Of a stretch of 45,240 nucleotides of DNA, positions 34,874-44,223 are shown piece after piece. The notes below the pieces were generated by a model, which was given only the letters and a program-made list of their open reading frames with translations, did not search any database and was not told where the DNA came from. Position 1 is the first letter of the stretch. Each line of letters opens with the position of its first letter. A program made the translations under genes and the position numbers. Source of the DNA: an uncultured Prevotella sp. (GTDB lineage: Bacteria > Bacteroidota > Bacteroidia > Bacteroidales > Bacteroidaceae); the NCBI GenBank assembly GCA_900316295.1, contig ONCJ01000014.1:1-45240 (forward strand). Direction: 5' to 3'.

Positions 34874-34990
34874 ATACATGGGCATGTCTGCCTCCAGCAA
34901 TTCAGCCAACTGTCGTTACTTCAATCCATGCTCCAGTCTCATGGCCTTTATCTTCGGACCAAACATCCCATAAATTCTTTTATCCTTCAT
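34874..34990 (-). pseudogene. Remnant of an XRE-type helix-turn-helix regulator
   Basis: From ATG 34990 the minus strand reads MKDKRIYGMFGPKIKAMRLE, then HGLK, a TAA stop at 34918-34916, and in the same frame RQLAELLEADMPMY. The order (KIKAMRLEHGLKxRQLAELL) is the first half of an XRE helix-turn-helix. The stop replaces what is normally Gln (CAA to TAA), and the recognition helix and everything after MPMY are missing. Homology stops about 10 bases from the tRNA terminator. The family is judged from memory of XRE proteins, not a search. It is probably the leftover of a regulator once belonging to this island. Confidence 0.6.
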
Positions 34991-35050
34991 ATTAATCTTA
35001 TTGATGCTTGTTCAATACTTATCCCGAACTTGTCCTGAATGCAAAGAGAA

Positions 35051-36877
35051 TTATAGGCTATAATAGTATTTCTTAATTTTAGCAGCCATCATTTTTCTGC
35101 GCTTGTCAAGGAAGGTTTCGTAGGAGTTAAAGTCCATTTCCATTGCTTCTTGTGGAACGCAGTTAGTCTCAAGATTGGAATAGAACTTATCAATGCTATT
35201 TACCAAGCCGGTCTGCTCAGAATCTCCCTTCAAGCAACGTTCCTTAGCCTCTTTCAGGTAAACATTAGGGGCCTTCTTGCCAATAGAGATGTTGACAGGG
35301 CGGTCCAAGAATACGTAGTTGGCTTCTTGATTATATAGCGACTTATCAAAATGATGATCTATAAGGTATTGCTTGGGGAAAATATGGTGAACGTCTCCAC
35401 CTAAAGCAATTAGTTCCCTCACAGGTACATTGTTAGACAAAAATGATACATCATTGAAAAATATCTGTGCAGCCAAGAATACCAAATATGTCGGATTATT
35501 GGTAGAGGTATATGACAGATTCTGTACCAAAGCTACATTCCAAAAGTTCTCAGACAACTGTGCATCCTCAATTTCTTTAAGGATGGCAACCACGCCTGAT
35601 TCCCTTATACGACGAATATCTCTTGCGAAAGCAGATTCAGGAGAACTGCTATAGCGTCCCGTCAACACGGAGAGTACATACCATTTCTGCACATAACGTT
35701 TGATGTCCTCCACTGGAACTTCGTTCGACTCCCTCAATAGCAGATAGATGGTGTAAGCGAAATCAAGAGCCATGTTTGAATTGACAAGTCGTGAAGAAAT
35801 GAATCCTGCCGACTTAATTGCTATCATAAACTGCTTGAAGTTATACTCGTTGATTACGTTCATCACACCCTCTGTGAACTCTTCATACGTGTGTTCCACT
35901 ATTTCCTCGTTGAACTCACGTGTTTCAAAGTTACGTCCAGATAGCAGACTCACGAGATCTGACAACTTGGCTCGTTTCAACTTGTGCATGAATGCCACGC
36001 GAATCACATCGTCACACTCTGGATCATAGACGGTCTCCGAATCATCTTTCAGCCATTTCAACTTCTGCAGGTAAGGAGTAGCTGCAAAAGCCGTATCATG
36101 TGAAGCAAGATAATCATAGAACGATGGAACAACAGCAAGATGACTGAAATAGTCAATAACTTTCCGAAGCGTGTTACCACCATGTTTCTCGTCGGCAGCA
36201 ATCTTCGACATGACAAAGTCGCCCTGGCTCAGAGCTGTTCCCTTTGAGTTGATACGGATGAAGATGTCTGTCACAATGTCGATGTCGAGATTTTCGGAAA
36301 GTTCGATAACACCTATCATCCTATTGGCTATGCCCTTAAGTTTTGTTATTATTCTATCTAAAGTCCTTTGGTCTATTCCAGGATTATCTTCACAATATTG
36401 AGGAATAAAGTCAAAAGGAGAATATGAAGTTTTGAACAATTCGGCGATATCAGGTATCCACCTCTTGCTCTTCCTGATAGCGGGAGTTGCCACAGCAAAG
36501 ATCTCGGCATCAGGTTCCCCACTTAGAGCTGCTATTGGATCGAAAGCAATTTTGATTCGTTCCTCCTGGTACTCACTATTGAATACTGTTCTGCCAGCAA
36601 CGGCGGTCATTAAAGCTGTGATACGCTGTTGTCCATCTATCAGCACCTTTTTGCCAGAAGAAATAGTCCCATCCTTCAACTTAACGTTTGGGTTCTTCCA
36701 CAAAATAAGATAACCAGTAGGATAACCTTTATATAACGAATCAATTAAGTCTCTCACTTGCGTTTTCTTCCATACAAAAGGTCGCTGTATTTCGGGAATA
36801 GCAATGTCGTTGGCTTCTATCAGTCCCAGAATGGCACTAATAGAAAGTGGATAGTTGGAATATTTCTCGTTTTCCAT
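35051..36877 (-). CDS. DUF262/DUF1524 (GmrSD-like) nuclease-type protein
   Basis: The 608-residue protein joins an N-terminal DUF262 ParB-like domain (about 10-230) with a C-terminal DUF1524 HNH-type region (about 490-540). IPEIQRPFVWKKTQVRDLIDS (28-48) and DGQQR (81-85) are the DUF262 signatures; RINSKGTALSQGD is another conserved piece. The HNH part shows DVHHIFPKQYL (His497-His498) followed by Asn-containing strands. Related proteins include GmrSD/BrxU type IV enzymes that cut modified DNA, so it may protect against phages with modified bases; that is inference. Start: ATG 36877, two codons after an in-frame TTG. It lies 15 bases after hsdR and ends the operon. Confidence 0.85.
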   Translation of the reverse strand: MENEKYSNYPLSISAILGLIEANDIAIPEIQRPFVWKKTQVRDLIDSLYKGYPTGYLILWKNPNVKLKDGTISSGKKVLIDGQQRITALMTAVAGRTVFNSEYQEERIKIAFDPIAALSGEPDAEIFAVATPAIRKSKRWIPDIAELFKTSYSPFDFIPQYCEDNPGIDQRTLDRIITKLKGIANRMIGVIELSENLDIDIVTDIFIRINSKGTALSQGDFVMSKIAADEKHGGNTLRKVIDYFSHLAVVPSFYDYLASHDTAFAATPYLQKLKWLKDDSETVYDPECDDVIRVAFMHKLKRAKLSDLVSLLSGRNFETREFNEEIVEHTYEEFTEGVMNVINEYNFKQFMIAIKSAGFISSRLVNSNMALDFAYTIYLLLRESNEVPVEDIKRYVQKWYVLSVLTGRYSSSPESAFARDIRRIRESGVVAILKEIEDAQLSENFWNVALVQNLSYTSTNNPTYLVFLAAQIFFNDVSFLSNNVPVRELIALGGDVHHIFPKQYLIDHHFDKSLYNQEANYVFLDRPVNISIGKKAPNVYLKEAKERCLKGDSEQTGLVNSIDKFYSNLETNCVPQEAMEMDFNSYETFLDKRRKMMAAKIKKYYYSL

Positions 36878-36892
36878 ATTCAATTATTCTTT

Positions 36893-39800
36893 TTATGCTA
36901 CACTTCCATAATGCTGGCTTACGTAGTTATACACTGCATCGCGGTAGTAGTTGATGCTTTCGTCGGAATAGCTCTCGGGGAGTTCTTTCCAGAGAATATC
37001 ACGAATGGTGATGATGATGGATGCCTTCGTTTCTTGTTTGTCAAACGGATGATCCATCGTTGAGAGTTGGGCCTTGATGGTTTCCAAAAGGTCCTTGGCT
37101 ACAGTCTTCAGTTTCTTGATGTCTTCTTTCGAGAGGTCATCTTTCATCAGAACATCGTACATGGAGAGTTGTTCGTCGTTGTCAAAGCCTTCACGAATGT
37201 AGCGTTTCTCCTCCTCGGTCAGTTCGTGAGAGAGTTTCATCAATTCCGTAAAGGTCTTCTCTATCGTGGCTCGGTTCTGCTCCTGGTTGTAGTCGTGAAT
37301 AATCTCCTGATACTTCTCGTAGAAGTTGATACGCGAAGGATTCTGTGCCAGCATCTGGGCGATACGTTCCTGCAGCAACTCCTGAATGTCTTTCAACACA
37401 AGGTTTTTCTCCTTGCTCTTGGCGAACTCACGACGAAGCAATTCAAAGTCGATACCACTGATGTCGAAACGTCGCGACTCGGCAGCCATCGTCCCTTCGC
37501 CATCAACTTCCAGATGCTCATTCACGATTTCGTTGATTGCCACACTTAGATCTGTGATGTCGGCATGTTTGCGCTTCTGTTGTAGTTCCTTGAAGATGGC
37601 TTCAATGGCATCTTTTTGTTGCTTCATCTCGGGTGTTACATCCTCACGATCGAGATATTTCCACAGTTTCAGTAGCGTGGAGGCAAACGTGCAGTATGAT
37701 TTCCTGATTTCCGCTGTCTCGCACATCGCATTAGCAGCTTTCTTCAGCAGCGACAGCTTTTCGAAATTCTCTGCTTTGATGAGGTCATCCAACTCAAAGT
37801 CATGCTCTTTCAGGAAAGCCGCCGCAGCAGCTATCGTCTCTATGACATGCTTGATGAGCTCTTTCTTATCAATCGTCGGGTCGTTGCCTCCTGCACCACC
37901 TTCTGGGTTGGCGGTATAGTCGGCCAATGCCTGGCGCAGGGCTTTCACGATGCCGATATAGTCGATTATCAGGCCGTTGGTCTTTCCTTCCGCCACGCGA
38001 TTGGCACGGGCGATGGTCTGCATCAGCGTGTGTGCCTTCATTGGTTTGTCGATATAGAGGCACGAGAGCGTTTTCACGTCGAAGCCTGTCAGCCACATGG
38101 CACAGACAAACACCACGCGTAACCGTGAGTCGTCGGCCTTGAACTGCTTGTCCAGTTCCTCCTTCTCCATCCTCTCACGGTGTGGCTTGATGTCGAGGCC
38201 CCACTTCTGGAATGTCTGTATCTCGTTCTGCTCTTGCGAGACGACTACCGCCATGTCCGTCTCGCGCATCCATTCCAGTTTGCGCTGCATCTCCTGTGCC
38301 TCTTGTTGTGAGGTGCATTTCGCGACGGCATCTTCCAATGCCTTGATTTCGCGCTGCCAGTACTCCTGCACATAGTTGAACATTCGCACGCAGGTCACCT
38401 TGTTATAACATACGAACATCGCCTTGCCCGAAGTCCACAGGTCGCTGTAATGATGCACAAAGTCCTTCGCAATCAGGCGCAGACGCTTGGCTGCCGTCAG
38501 CAGATGCACCTCCTTGGCGAACTCGCGTTCCAGCTTGGCCAGTTGCGAAGCATCCAGTTCGCCTGCTTGTTCCAGGGCGGCGGCAATCTCGTCGTTGATT
38601 TCGGGATTCTTCAGGTCCTGCAGTTTCTCGCCGCGGTTCTCGTAGTAGAGAGGAACTGTGGCTTTATCTTCCACGGCTCGTTTGAAGTCGTAGATACTCA
38701 CGTAGCCACCGAATGTACGTGCCGTGATGTTATCGTTGGAAAGCAGCGGCGTACCTGTAAAACCAATGCGATGGGCGGTAGGCAGCAGGTGCATCAGGTT
38801 GTCGGCAAAGACGCCATTCTGCGTGCGGTGGGCCTCGTCGCTCATCACGATGATGTCGTGGTCGGGATAGATAGGCTCTGCCTTCGGGTCGTTGAACTTC
38901 TGAATGAGCGAGAAGATGAACGACGGATTGCCTTTCAACTTCGATTTCAAGTCCTCGCCACTGCTGGCGATGAACTTCTTCGCCTTCACATTGCCCAACA
39001 ATCCACAGTTCTCAAACGTGTCGCTGATTTGCTTGTTCAGTTCGTCGCGGTCGGTCAGCACCAGGAAGGTAGGCGATCCCTCAAATTTGCGGCGAATCTT
39101 CTGCGAAAGGAACAGCATGGAATAGCTCTTGCCCGAGCCTTGTGTGTGCCAGAACACACCTAACTTTCCGTTCAGATACTGACGGTTGCGGTACATCTCT
39201 ACGGCTTGATTCACACCCAAGTATTGATGATTGCGAGCTAATATCTTTGCCGTATGTCCTCCGCTATGGTCGAAGAGGATGAAGTTTTCCAGCAGGTCCA
39301 GAAAGTTCTCCTTCTTACAGATTCCCCGCAGCATCGTCGGTAGTTCGATGTTGCCAGCATCTTCCTCCTTCAGTCGTTTCCATTCATGGAAGAACTCCCA
39401 TTTCGAGTCGATAGTTCCCACACGCGCCTCCAGTCCGTTGCTGAACATGATGAAGGCGTTATGATAGAAAAGTTGCGGAATCGTATCCAAATAATCGCGA
39501 TAGTTATTGTTGAAGGCATCCACTACTTCCACGTTGTGGTTCTTCAGTTCCATAAACAGCAAAGGCAGGCCATTCACGAAGCCCACGATGTCAGCCCGGC
39601 GATGATAGAGCGCACCATATACCCACATCTCGCGGACACACAGGAAGTCGTTCTTCTCAGGCGAAGCGAAGTCTATCACTTTGGCGCGTACCTCTTCCGT
39701 CTCACCGTTCGGCTTTACGCGAGTCACGGGCACACCATCCTTGATATACTGATACTTCTGCTCGTTGATCTGCATCAGCGTCTGCGAACTCATGTGCTCC

Positions 39801-40039
39801 GTCATGCGCTCCACACACTCCTGCAGCTGCTTGTCCGTCAGCCAAGGGTTCAGCGTCTTCAGCACCTTGCGGAATCGCCCCGTCAACAGTACCTCATGAT
39901 AAGACGTGCGCCCCAGCGTGCCGTTCGTGCCAAGCACTTCCTTGTCGAAGGCATACACACTTGTCCAGCCCAGTTCTTTTTCCAGTAAATCGGCTGCACT
40001 CTTCTGTATCAGTTGGTCTTCGCTATAGTCCTTTGCCAT
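36893..40039 (-). CDS. hsdR: Type I restriction endonuclease, HsdR subunit
   Basis: Translocase-nuclease subunit of a type I restriction-modification complex. The PD-ExK-type nuclease domain spans about 1-240, with ADIVGF (Asp150) and MELKN (Glu164, Lys166). The SF2 helicase core has Walker A HTQGSGKS (298-305), LTDRDEL, DEAH (401-404) and TGTP near 434. A long helical C-terminus (about 750-1048) probably docks on HsdM/S. Length 1048 is within the family range and no frameshift is visible, so it should be active. It follows hsdS by 15 bases and precedes the DUF262 gene by 15. Confidence 0.95.
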   Translation of the reverse strand: MAKDYSEDQLIQKSAADLLEKELGWTSVYAFDKEVLGTNGTLGRTSYHEVLLTGRFRKVLKTLNPWLTDKQLQECVERMTEHMSSQTLMQINEQKYQYIKDGVPVTRVKPNGETEEVRAKVIDFASPEKNDFLCVREMWVYGALYHRRADIVGFVNGLPLLFMELKNHNVEVVDAFNNNYRDYLDTIPQLFYHNAFIMFSNGLEARVGTIDSKWEFFHEWKRLKEEDAGNIELPTMLRGICKKENFLDLLENFILFDHSGGHTAKILARNHQYLGVNQAVEMYRNRQYLNGKLGVFWHTQGSGKSYSMLFLSQKIRRKFEGSPTFLVLTDRDELNKQISDTFENCGLLGNVKAKKFIASSGEDLKSKLKGNPSFIFSLIQKFNDPKAEPIYPDHDIIVMSDEAHRTQNGVFADNLMHLLPTAHRIGFTGTPLLSNDNITARTFGGYVSIYDFKRAVEDKATVPLYYENRGEKLQDLKNPEINDEIAAALEQAGELDASQLAKLEREFAKEVHLLTAAKRLRLIAKDFVHHYSDLWTSGKAMFVCYNKVTCVRMFNYVQEYWQREIKALEDAVAKCTSQQEAQEMQRKLEWMRETDMAVVVSQEQNEIQTFQKWGLDIKPHRERMEKEELDKQFKADDSRLRVVFVCAMWLTGFDVKTLSCLYIDKPMKAHTLMQTIARANRVAEGKTNGLIIDYIGIVKALRQALADYTANPEGGAGGNDPTIDKKELIKHVIETIAAAAAFLKEHDFELDDLIKAENFEKLSLLKKAANAMCETAEIRKSYCTFASTLLKLWKYLDREDVTPEMKQQKDAIEAIFKELQQKRKHADITDLSVAINEIVNEHLEVDGEGTMAAESRRFDISGIDFELLRREFAKSKEKNLVLKDIQELLQERIAQMLAQNPSRINFYEKYQEIIHDYNQEQNRATIEKTFTELMKLSHELTEEEKRYIREGFDNDEQLSMYDVLMKDDLSKEDIKKLKTVAKDLLETIKAQLSTMDHPFDKQETKASIIITIRDILWKELPESYSDESINYYRDAVYNYVSQHYGSVA

Positions 40040-40054
40040 AATTGTTCTCGTTTT

Positions 40055-41263
40055 TTATACATCTATTTCTCCACTCATCAGTTTGGGAAGCAAGCGGTCG
40101 CGAGCTTCGGTTAGGAGGCGGATTTGAGAAGAAAGAATCTTTATGTTATTGAATATTGGGGCAACTTTGTCAGAAAAAACATTGAGTACATCTTTAGAAG
40201 GCATCAAAAATGGCATATTCTTTATTATCGTAGAGTTAACTGCTTTTGATATTCCAGAAGTGTTACCTAAAGAATCATAGTTGTAATTACGTAAATACAT
40301 CAATGTATACGCTTTCCATTCATCGCCTTCTTTTTGAAAATGTGCTATTGCTTCGTTAGTACAGACATCTGCTCCGGCAAAAGCCACTCGTCCAACAGTT
40401 AGTTTGAAACTCAGCAGAATAGTTCCTCTGGGTACTACTTTTATATTATAGTTCTCACACGCATCTTGCGTAAGTTCTTCGGCTGTTTCCTGTACGAACA
40501 TGGTTTCTTTCATGTCAGAAATAGATACCCAAGGAATGCCATTATTACCTTTTGTAAACCATTGCTTTTGAGCGCGAGGAGGCGTCTTGCCTATTGATAT
40601 TTCAAAGAAATCCAAAGCAGACTTCTTCTCCCACCCCTCAGGCACACCATCGACGATTTTTGTGTTTTCGTGGCCAGGGAAGTGGAGGTCAACGAACCAT
40701 TCCTTATAGAGTCGCTGCGCTGCTTCCTCCAACAACTTTATCTGCTTCTGATAGTTCTCTATCAAAGAGTCGTAGCGAGAGAGGAACTCTCCGATTCTCT
40801 TCTGAATCGTTTTGTCTTGCTCTGCAACAAGTTCTATCTTCTCAAAGTTTGATTTTGAAACATATTCTCGACCTGATGCTGTGCCTAAATTATATGCCTT
40901 TAATCCGGGTAAAAAATTCTTTATCAGATAATAGACATATTCATTGTCATAGCTTTCGTTACAAACAATAGAATTGATAGATTGATTGGTATAACAATCA
41001 CAAGGAGCCATCGTCATCTTTGTTCCTATTGTGCCTATACATGGAACGCAGATGGCACCTTTAGGAATTAGGCTACTTTCATACTTCTCTGCAGCAAGTT
41101 TTGAATACATTTCCTCTGTCTCATAAGTGAACTTGCATTGTTCTGAAATATCAGTAGGCTTAATAAACACCGCATAATCACCATAATAGTTCTTATTGGT
41201 GGTAGGAGGTGTCTTTCCTGTTATGATAGTACCCAAATCACCTATGGTAATTGTCTTCCTCAT
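40055..41263 (-). CDS. hsdS: Type I restriction-modification specificity subunit HsdS
   Basis: Determines the target sequence. The 402-residue protein has two target-recognition domains: TRD1 about 1-150 (starting IGDLGTIITGKTPPT) and TRD2 about 205-370 (EISIGKTPPRAQKQW). They are joined by a central conserved helix (about 150-195, with QIKLLEEAAQRLYKEWFVDL), and a matching C-terminal helix (LLTEARDRLLPKLMSGEIDV) ends the protein. The target cannot be read from sequence. Its ATG overlaps the stop of the DUF1016 gene by four bases (ATGA). I see no second hsdS or recombinase gene within the window, so shuffling of specificity is not indicated here. Confidence 0.94.
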   Translation of the reverse strand: MRKTITIGDLGTIITGKTPPTTNKNYYGDYAVFIKPTDISEQCKFTYETEEMYSKLAAEKYESSLIPKGAICVPCIGTIGTKMTMAPCDCYTNQSINSIVCNESYDNEYVYYLIKNFLPGLKAYNLGTASGREYVSKSNFEKIELVAEQDKTIQKRIGEFLSRYDSLIENYQKQIKLLEEAAQRLYKEWFVDLHFPGHENTKIVDGVPEGWEKKSALDFFEISIGKTPPRAQKQWFTKGNNGIPWVSISDMKETMFVQETAEELTQDACENYNIKVVPRGTILLSFKLTVGRVAFAGADVCTNEAIAHFQKEGDEWKAYTLMYLRNYNYDSLGNTSGISKAVNSTIIKNMPFLMPSKDVLNVFSDKVAPIFNNIKILSSQIRLLTEARDRLLPKLMSGEIDV

Positions 41264-42357
41264 ACCTCATCCTCCTTCTGTTTCTTGTCTCTGAGTTCGT
41301 TTTCAATATCCTCAATAGATGGCAATGCGCTCTTGAAGTCTTCGGTCAGTTTGTCGAAGATTTCAACGGAAGAGACCCCAATGGGAGATTCTACCCCTTG
41401 CAGAGTATATTCTGCCACGACATCGTTTTTGTCTTTACAGATGAGGAGACCGATGGTTGGGTTGTCGTGCTCGGTGCACATCAGCTTGTTGACTGCTGTG
41501 ACGTAGAAATTCAGTTGTCCAATGTGCTCAGGCTTGAAGGCTGTCGATTTCAGTTCTATCACGACATAGCAATGTAGACGCACATGATAGAATAGCTGGT
41601 CAATGTAGAAATCTTCATTCCCTACGCGGAGATGTACTTGGTGACCATAGTAGGTGAACCCCTTACCCAGTTCCAACAGATATTTGGAAATGTGAGAGTC
41701 GAGATGTTCCTCCAATTCTCGTTCCTGCATATCCTGACGCACGCCCATGATGTCTATAACGTAGGGGTCTTTCGTTATCTGCTGTGCAAGGTCGCTCTGC
41801 GGTGTTGGTAGTGTACGCTTGAAATTACTAATGGCCTTACCCTGTCGCTCGTAGAGGTTGCTGTCTATCTGCCAGTCAAGTACTGTGCGGCTCCAATTGT
41901 TTTCAATGGTCTGTTGGATGTAGAACAAAGCCATATTCATATCCTTGCATCGTTGCATAATAAGGATGTGATGCCCCCAAGGAATAGAGAAGAAAGATTG
42001 CGGCACAGGTTGTGCCGTTTTTGATGAATCTTCCATTTGCGGCACAACTTGTGTCGCAAATGGAAATACGTCTTTATATGTGATATACCATTTGCGAATT
42101 CTTTCTATGTTACGCAAAGAGAAACCTTTCATTTCTGGAAACTCTGCCGACAGATCCTGACTGAGTTGCTTCAGGAAACCGTCACCCCATTTGGAATTCT
42201 TCTGTTTCTCTACGATGTCGCTCCCCAACTGCCAGTAAAGCTGCAACAGTTCGGTATTGACTTTGACGGCTGCTTTTATCTGACTCTGGCGTATGCGTAT
42301 CTTTAGTTCGCCAATCCACGCAGCATATTCTTTGTTAATATGTATCAGATTACTCAT
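41260..42357 (-). CDS. DUF1016/YhcG-type PDDEXK nuclease-domain protein
   Basis: The 365-residue protein has the DUF1016 N-terminal helical domain (about 10-175, with AAVKVNTELLQLYWQLGSDI and FSLRNIERIRKWY). A PD-(D/E)XK nuclease-like domain follows (about 215-350), with candidate catalytic residues Asp253 (FYIDQLFYH) and Glu268/Lys270 (VIELK). PWGHH (about 126-130) is a family hallmark. The linker at about 98-120 is encoded by palindromic DNA (see the repeat entry). ATG 42357 overlaps the hsdM stop and its own stop overlaps hsdS, both by ATGA, so it is made in step with the modification subunits. Family members are often found in type I loci; the exact role is unsettled. Confidence 0.87.
   Translation of the reverse strand: MSNLIHINKEYAAWIGELKIRIRQSQIKAAVKVNTELLQLYWQLGSDIVEKQKNSKWGDGFLKQLSQDLSAEFPEMKGFSLRNIERIRKWYITYKDVFPFATQVVPQMEDSSKTAQPVPQSFFSIPWGHHILIMQRCKDMNMALFYIQQTIENNWSRTVLDWQIDSNLYERQGKAISNFKRTLPTPQSDLAQQITKDPYVIDIMGVRQDMQERELEEHLDSHISKYLLELGKGFTYYGHQVHLRVGNEDFYIDQLFYHVRLHCYVVIELKSTAFKPEHIGQLNFYVTAVNKLMCTEHDNPTIGLLICKDKNDVVAEYTLQGVESPIGVSSVEIFDKLTEDFKSALPSIEDIENELRDKKQKEDEV
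42001..42065. repeat. Two palindromes inside the DUF1016 coding region
   Basis: The larger is a 35-base inverted repeat at 42031-42065: arms of 17 bases with one mismatch and a single-base centre. The smaller is CGGCACA/TGTGCCG at 42001-42017. Both share the core GCGGCACA-nn-TTGTG. They encode the repeated peptide pieces ATQVVPQ and TAQPVPQ in the linker before PWGHH. Confidence 0.85.
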
Positions 42358-44216
42358 TTCAGTTCCTCCCATGCTTTTTGTATCTCGTCCATCAAGACGT
42401 TGGCATCCTTGTTCAGCTGTGCCAGCTCAGCATGAATCTCGGTCATGCGCTCATGGAAATCTACGCCATCGTCCTCCTGTTCGGCCACGCCGACGTAGGC
42501 ACCTGGAGTAAGAGAATAGTTCTTTTCTTCTATCTCCTGAATAGTGGCAATCTTACAGAGGCCAAGAACATCCTGATATTCACCGCCGCCGAATTTCTCC
42601 GTTAGCCATTCAAACTGGCGAGCCGTTTCAATAAGGTCTTCCCAATGCTCTATAGTCTCTTTCCATTCTGCTTCTACCTGTTTCTTCTCTTTTCGGGTGG
42701 CAGCAGCAATGGCCTCTTTTGCCTGTTTTTTCTCGTGTTCTAAACAGGCGGCAAACCTTGTAGAGTACTCCTTTTCGCCATTCTTAATAACTTCTTCCAG
42801 TCTTTCAGGTGCCAATGGAGCAAATACATTATCAAGTATCTCAACATAATCTCTGATTAACGATAGGTATTTCTCTTTCTCGCCACGATAGAGATGTACG
42901 ATAGCTTGCAGGTTGCGCAACTGCCATTCCGTCCATTCATTCAAGGTTCGGTCAACCACCGTATAGTAATTACGAGCATCGATAAAGAGTACCTTGTCAC
43001 GTATGTCGGAATTCTTGTTGCGGTCAAAGAACCACAGAGAGCAAGGAAGCGAGAGCGTATAGAAGAAGTTGTTACCCACGCTGACCATCACATCCACATC
43101 ACCTGTACGCACCAGCTTTTCACGGATGTCACGGTCTTTGTTGGCACTATCTGTTGCTGAGCTCGCCATTACGAATCCCGCCCGACCGTGTTCGTTCAAG
43201 TAGGCATAGAAATAGCTAATCCAGAGATAGTTGGCGTTGCCTATCTCTTTGGTCTTCTGATTCACACCTGGCAAACCGAAAGGCAAACGACCTGCAGCAG
43301 AGGCGGACTCTGCTTTCACCTTATCGACATTGAATGGCGGATTGGCCATTACATAGTCGCACTTGCCAGCCAGGTTGTGAGCATCATGGTAGAAGGAGTT
43401 AGCTTCATCACCAGAGATGATTCGGCCGTTCAAACCATGAACAGCCATGTTCATCAGACAGAGCTGCGCATTGTACTCCACCTTCTCCTGTCCATAGAAA
43501 GTCATTTGGGTGTTTGCGTTCAATCCTGCCTGATTCACAAAGTCACCTGTCTGAACAAACATACCACCGCTACCGCATGCAGGATCCAACAGGATGCCTT
43601 GCGTGGGCTCCAGTACATTAACAAGCATCTTCACCAGCGACTTAGGCGTAAAGAACACGCCATCGTCAGAGGCTACCGCTTTTGCAAACTTGGAAAGGAA
43701 GTATTCATAGATACGCCCGATGATGTCGCCACCAACCTCGTCGATGGTCTTATTGTTGAAGATACGAAGCAACTCGCGTAAGAGGTCATCAGCGAACATT
43801 GTGTAGGTCTTGGGTAGCACGCCTGTCAGTTGTTCGCTTTGGTCTTCTACCAGCTGCATAGCGTTGTTGACGGCTTCGCCTAATGAGTTTATTTCTTGTC
43901 CGTCTTTAGTTTTTAGGCCTGCTGCCACGATATTATCTGGCAAGTTCACAAGATAGTCGAACTGCGCCTCACGGGGCAGATACAATGCACTCTTGGCAGC
44001 GAAATCGCTGGGCTCCACGGGCATCACACGTCCGCCACGACTAGGACGGTTCTGCAATATCTCAGCCTCCACCATCTTGTAGCGGCTGTAGGCATAGCGT
44101 AAGAACAGCAATGCCAGCACAGGCATGCAATACTGACTGCTTGTCAGTTTACTACCTTGTCTCAACAAATCTGCCGACTCCCATAGCTCGGCCTCGAGTT
44201 TTCGTATATTGATCAT
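42354..44216 (-). CDS. hsdM: Type I restriction-modification methyltransferase HsdM
   Basis: N6-adenine DNA methyltransferase that protects host sites. It has an N-terminal helical domain (about 1-165, LWESADLLRQGSKLTSSQYC) followed by the catalytic domain. There the SAM-binding motif LDPACGSGG is at 210-218, preceded by GVFFTPKSLV, and the catalytic NPPF is at 292-295. A coiled, charged C-terminal third (about 430-620) is usual for HsdM. Length 620. No frameshift is seen. It follows rhuM by seven bases and overlaps the DUF1016 start by four. Confidence 0.96.
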   Translation of the reverse strand: MINIRKLEAELWESADLLRQGSKLTSSQYCMPVLALLFLRYAYSRYKMVEAEILQNRPSRGGRVMPVEPSDFAAKSALYLPREAQFDYLVNLPDNIVAAGLKTKDGQEINSLGEAVNNAMQLVEDQSEQLTGVLPKTYTMFADDLLRELLRIFNNKTIDEVGGDIIGRIYEYFLSKFAKAVASDDGVFFTPKSLVKMLVNVLEPTQGILLDPACGSGGMFVQTGDFVNQAGLNANTQMTFYGQEKVEYNAQLCLMNMAVHGLNGRIISGDEANSFYHDAHNLAGKCDYVMANPPFNVDKVKAESASAAGRLPFGLPGVNQKTKEIGNANYLWISYFYAYLNEHGRAGFVMASSATDSANKDRDIREKLVRTGDVDVMVSVGNNFFYTLSLPCSLWFFDRNKNSDIRDKVLFIDARNYYTVVDRTLNEWTEWQLRNLQAIVHLYRGEKEKYLSLIRDYVEILDNVFAPLAPERLEEVIKNGEKEYSTRFAACLEHEKKQAKEAIAAATRKEKKQVEAEWKETIEHWEDLIETARQFEWLTEKFGGGEYQDVLGLCKIATIQEIEEKNYSLTPGAYVGVAEQEDDGVDFHERMTEIHAELAQLNKDANVLMDEIQKAWEELK

Positions 44217-44223
44217 TCTTTCT

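Noticed and set aside
40055-41263. Phase-variable hsdS inversion system
   Set aside because: There is only one hsdS, no partial hsdS copy and no recombinase gene nearby.
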